DNA of 64,000 nt from JAFKFH01 sp017307375 (GTDB lineage Bacteria > Pseudomonadota > Alphaproteobacteria > Ferrovibrionales > Ferrovibrionaceae): NCBI GenBank assembly GCA_965229335.1, contig OZ245874.1, positions 5,952,001 through 6,016,000 on the forward strand. The letters are read 5' to 3'. The notes below the pieces were generated by a model. The model saw only the letters and a list, made by a program, of their open reading frames with translations, was not told where the DNA came from and did not search any database. The position numbers and the translations under genes are program-made. Of this stretch, positions 61,605 to 64,000 are shown in pieces. Each line of letters begins with the position of its first letter. Within the stretch, counting starts at the first letter, position 1.

Positions 61605-63338
61605 ATGCACGCCCCCGACGAACAGCACAGTGGGTCTCCGGCAACCCCGGCCTCGTCGCCGGGGCGCAGGTGGCGTTGGCGTGACACGACAGCCTACATC
61701 CTGCTGGCAGCCGGCATGGCCGCCGTGCTGGTCAACGCCTGGGTCTTCTACAGCTACCTGAACGCCCTGCTCGACGCCGGCAACGCCGTCCGGGCCGTGC
61801 AGCATACGGAGCGGCGCATCGGGGTCTTCCTCGAAACCCTGCTGAACGCCGAAACCGGACAGCGCGGCTACGTGCTTACCGCCGATGGCCAGTATCTTCG
61901 ACCCTATCTGCGCGCGGTCGGCCTGGTCGACGAGCAGTTGGACCAGCTTCACGAAGATTTTGCCGACGACCCCGTCCAGTCGGACAGGGTGGAGACCCTG
62001 GCACCGCTGGTCCAGCGCAAGCTGGACGAGATGGCGGAATCGATTGCGATCCGCCTGCGCGACGGCCCCGAAGCCGCACGCGCGTTCGTCGCCGGCAATG
62101 CCGGAGTCGCCGACATGGACGAGATCCGTGCGGTCCTGCAGTCGATGGCCGGCGACAAGACCCGGCGGCTGGCCGCGCTGGAAGCGAGCTACAACCGCAC
62201 GCGCGAGATCACCATGCTGTCGCTCGGCGTCTTCGTCGCGACCAGCATCGCGCTGGTCGCGGCCTTGCTGGCCATGATCCGCCGGGCCGAGCGGCAGCGC
62301 ATCCAGGCGGGGGCCGATCACGCACGGTATATCGAGGAAATCACGCGGACGGTCACCCAGATCGAGCACGAGCGCAACGAGGTCGCCGACGTCAACGAGA
62401 TGGCGAGCTTTCTGCAAAGCTGCCACTCGGCCGCCGAACTCGGCAAGACCGTCGGCGCCTTCCTCGAACGCTCGTTCCCGTCGCTGGCCGGGGGTCTGTA
62501 CATTTTCGCGCCGTCGCGCAACGACCTGCAGCTTGCGGCAGCCTTCGGCGGCGGCTCGCTGCTGCCGCGGCTGACACCCGAGCAATGCTGGGGCCTGCGT
62601 CGCGGCGGGCCACATGCGCATCGCGTGGCCGCGGGCGTGCCTCAGTGCGCCCACCATGCGGGCAGCGGCGAGCGCGCCGCACTTTGCCTGCCGCTGATCG
62701 CGCATGGCGAGACCATCGGGCTGCTGACCCTGACCGGCACGGCCGCCGCCGATGACGGCGTGCGCCGGGTGGCGGACGGCGCGGCCCGCCATCTGGCGCT
62801 GGCGATCGCCAACCTGCAATTGCGCGACACGCTGAAGGAACAGTCGATCCGCGACCCGCTGACCGGCACCTTCAACCGGCGGCATTTCGACATCGTCGGG
62901 CGCAAGGAACTGGCGCAATGCCACCGGCTGGGGCGCGATTTCGCCCTGGTCATGATCGATGTCGACCACTTCAAGCGCTACAACGACATGCACGGCCACG
63001 CCGCCGGCGACCTGGCCCTGGTGGCGATCTGCGACCATATCCACGGCGCCATCCGCGAATCGGACTGGCTGTTCCGCCTGGGCGGCGAGGAATTCGTCCT
63101 GCTGCTGCGGGAAACCGAGCCCGACGACGCCGCCCGGCGCTGCGAGGACCTGCGCAAGGGCATCGCCCGGCTGAAGATCACCGGGAACGGCGCCGCCCTG
63201 CCCTCGGTCACCGTGTCGATGGGCTTGGCGACCCGGAAGGCGGGAAGCGACACGCTGGACGATATCCTGGCCCGCGCCGACGAGGCGCTGTACCAGTCGA
63301 AGGATGCCGGCCGCAACCGGCTGACCATCGCGCCCTGA
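61605..63338 (+). CDS. Diguanylate cyclase with CHASE3 and GAF domains
   Basis: A 577-residue membrane protein that should make c-di-GMP. Helix 1 is about 28-50, CHASE3 about 52-200 (ETLLNAETGQRGYVLTADGQ), helix 2 about 203-225, GAF about 262-405 and GGDEF about 415-570. The active-site motif is intact, RLGGEEF (GGEEF at 493-497), and RESD five residues upstream is the inhibitory I-site, so product feedback is expected. The CHASE3 domain is periplasmic; its signal is unknown. It follows the soluble receptor pair by 115 bases. Confidence 0.94.
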   Translation: MHAPDEQHSGSPATPASSPGRRWRWRDTTAYILLAAGMAAVLVNAWVFYSYLNALLDAGNAVRAVQHTERRIGVFLETLLNAETGQRGYVLTADGQYLRPYLRAVGLVDEQLDQLHEDFADDPVQSDRVETLAPLVQRKLDEMAESIAIRLRDGPEAARAFVAGNAGVADMDEIRAVLQSMAGDKTRRLAALEASYNRTREITMLSLGVFVATSIALVAALLAMIRRAERQRIQAGADHARYIEEITRTVTQIEHERNEVADVNEMASFLQSCHSAAELGKTVGAFLERSFPSLAGGLYIFAPSRNDLQLAAAFGGGSLLPRLTPEQCWGLRRGGPHAHRVAAGVPQCAHHAGSGERAALCLPLIAHGETIGLLTLTGTAAADDGVRRVADGAARHLALAIANLQLRDTLKEQSIRDPLTGTFNRRHFDIVGRKELAQCHRLGRDFALVMIDVDHFKRYNDMHGHAAGDLALVAICDHIHGAIRESDWLFRLGGEEFVLLLRETEPDDAARRCEDLRKGIARLKITGNGAALPSVTVSMGLATRKAGSDTLDDILARADEALYQSKDAGRNRLTIAP

Positions 63339-63344
63339 GCACGA

Positions 63345-64000
63345 TCAGGCGGGCGCCAGCGCCCCGCCGCGCCGCCCGCGCAGCCGCCACAGCAGCCAGC
63401 CGACGATCGACAGATTGACCAGGTTCCAGGCCACGCCGTTGAGGAAGGCGGCATGGTAGGACAGCGTCAGGTCGAAGATCGCGCCGGACATCCAGCCGCC
63501 CAGCGCCATGCCGAACAGCGTCGACATCAAGGCGACGCCGACCCGCGCCCCGGCCTCGGCCGGCGGAAAATATTCCCGCACGATGATCGCATAGGACGGC
63601 ACGATCCCGCCCTGGAACAGGCCGAACAGCGCCGAGATGATGTAGAGCGAGGTGAGGCCGTCGAAACCGAGATAGAGCAGCAGCGCCACGCCCTGCAACG
63701 CCGAGCCGAGCAAGAGCGTGCGCAGGCCGCCGATCCGGTCGGCGATGAAGCCCGAGGCCACCCGGCTGACGATGCCGAAGCCGAGCATCAGCGACAGCAT
63801 CTCGGCCCCGCGGGCGACGCCATAGCCGAGATCGCCGCAATAGGCGACGATATGGACCTGCGGCATCGACATCGCCATGCAGCAGGCCAGCCCCGCCACC
63901 GCCAGCAGCCATTGCAGCGCCGCGGGCTTGAGGCCGAGCGTGCCCCGGCCGATCGCGGCCGGGGCCGAACCCGGCGCCAGGCGATGGATCGGCGACGGGC
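63345..64000 (-). CDS. MFS transporter, N-terminal part outside the window
   Basis: The last 218 or so residues of a major facilitator transporter, with about six helices visible, i.e. the C-terminal half. MSMPQVHIVAYCGDLGYG and VASGFIADRIGGLRTLLLGS (the MFS loop motif between helices 8 and 9) resemble monocarboxylate/oxalate-formate antiporter-like members. It converges with the diguanylate cyclase gene, six bases between stop codons. The substrate cannot be assigned without the N-terminal half. Confidence 0.88.
   Translation of the reverse strand, partial: PSPIHRLAPGSAPAAIGRGTLGLKPAALQWLLAVAGLACCMAMSMPQVHIVAYCGDLGYGVARGAEMLSLMLGFGIVSRVASGFIADRIGGLRTLLLGSALQGVALLLYLGFDGLTSLYIISALFGLFQGGIVPSYAIIVREYFPPAEAGARVGVALMSTLFGMALGGWMSGAIFDLTLSYHAAFLNGVAWNLVNLSIVGWLLWRLRGRRGGALAPA

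Overview
The window is a GC-rich, densely packed bacterial chromosome segment with no rRNA, tRNA, CRISPR array, insertion sequence or prophage that I could recognise. Gene order and protein style point to an alphaproteobacterium, probably Rhodospirillales-like: ubiK-ybjN-proC diverging from lgt-midA-pgeF, then prs-rplY-pth-ychF; a petABC cytochrome bc1 operon; MoxR/DUF58/DUF4159 next to DUF1285-Nudix-cca; and short chemoreceptor-like proteins. The genus cannot be fixed from the sequence alone.

Layout. 1-2349 (minus strand): proC (cut by the window edge), a YbjN-domain protein, a UbiK-like protein and an HdeD-like membrane protein. 2442-10188 (plus): lgt, a MidA-type methyltransferase, pgeF, a lipoprotein, prs, rplY, pth, ychF and a MaoC hydratase, a housekeeping block. 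10190-17115: an RpiR regulator diverging from a NitT/TauT-type ABC importer, then homocysteine S-methyltransferase, GST, dienelactone hydrolase and glyoxalase-like genes. 17120-18636: apt and mtnP, consecutive steps of methylthioadenosine/adenine salvage. 18772-21306: petABC. 21513-22864: trmL-hemF. 23045-23439: a Lys/Ala/Pro-only histone H1-like protein with a structured 3' region and a bidirectional terminator. 23507-25987 (minus): DUF1285, Nudix CoA pyrophosphatase and CCA-adding enzyme genes, diverging from 26111-32844: MoxR ATPase, DUF58, a BatA/DUF4159 membrane protein and a second large membrane protein. 32941-34806: a membrane chemoreceptor. 34891-38735: a FecBCDE-type iron importer behind a Fur-box-like site.

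38722-46819 is a mosaic of single genes: methyltransferase, LysR regulators, GNAT acetyltransferases, an EamA transporter, free-methionine-(R)-sulfoxide reductase facing an exported MsrA, and several hypotheticals. 46970-49725 encodes a sulfate importer without its ATPase; 49795-51844 an ECF sigma/anti-sigma pair and a Bax-inhibitor-1-like protein. 51958-56164 holds two glycosyltransferase-type genes around a 641-residue zinc-ribbon methyltransferase, probably for surface glycans. 56161-58747: LysR, EamA transporter and an alpha/beta hydrolase, followed by a short gene remnant.

59181-63338 is the most unusual stretch: two tandem paralogues that join a minimal chemoreceptor signalling tip to a Cache-like sensor domain with no membrane segment, followed by a CHASE3-GAF-GGDEF diguanylate cyclase. 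An MFS transporter is cut by the right edge. The most promising leads for new biology are this soluble receptor pair, the MoxR-centred operon, and the recurrence of Lys/Ala-rich tails on unrelated proteins (H1-like protein, ribosomal L25, MtnP).
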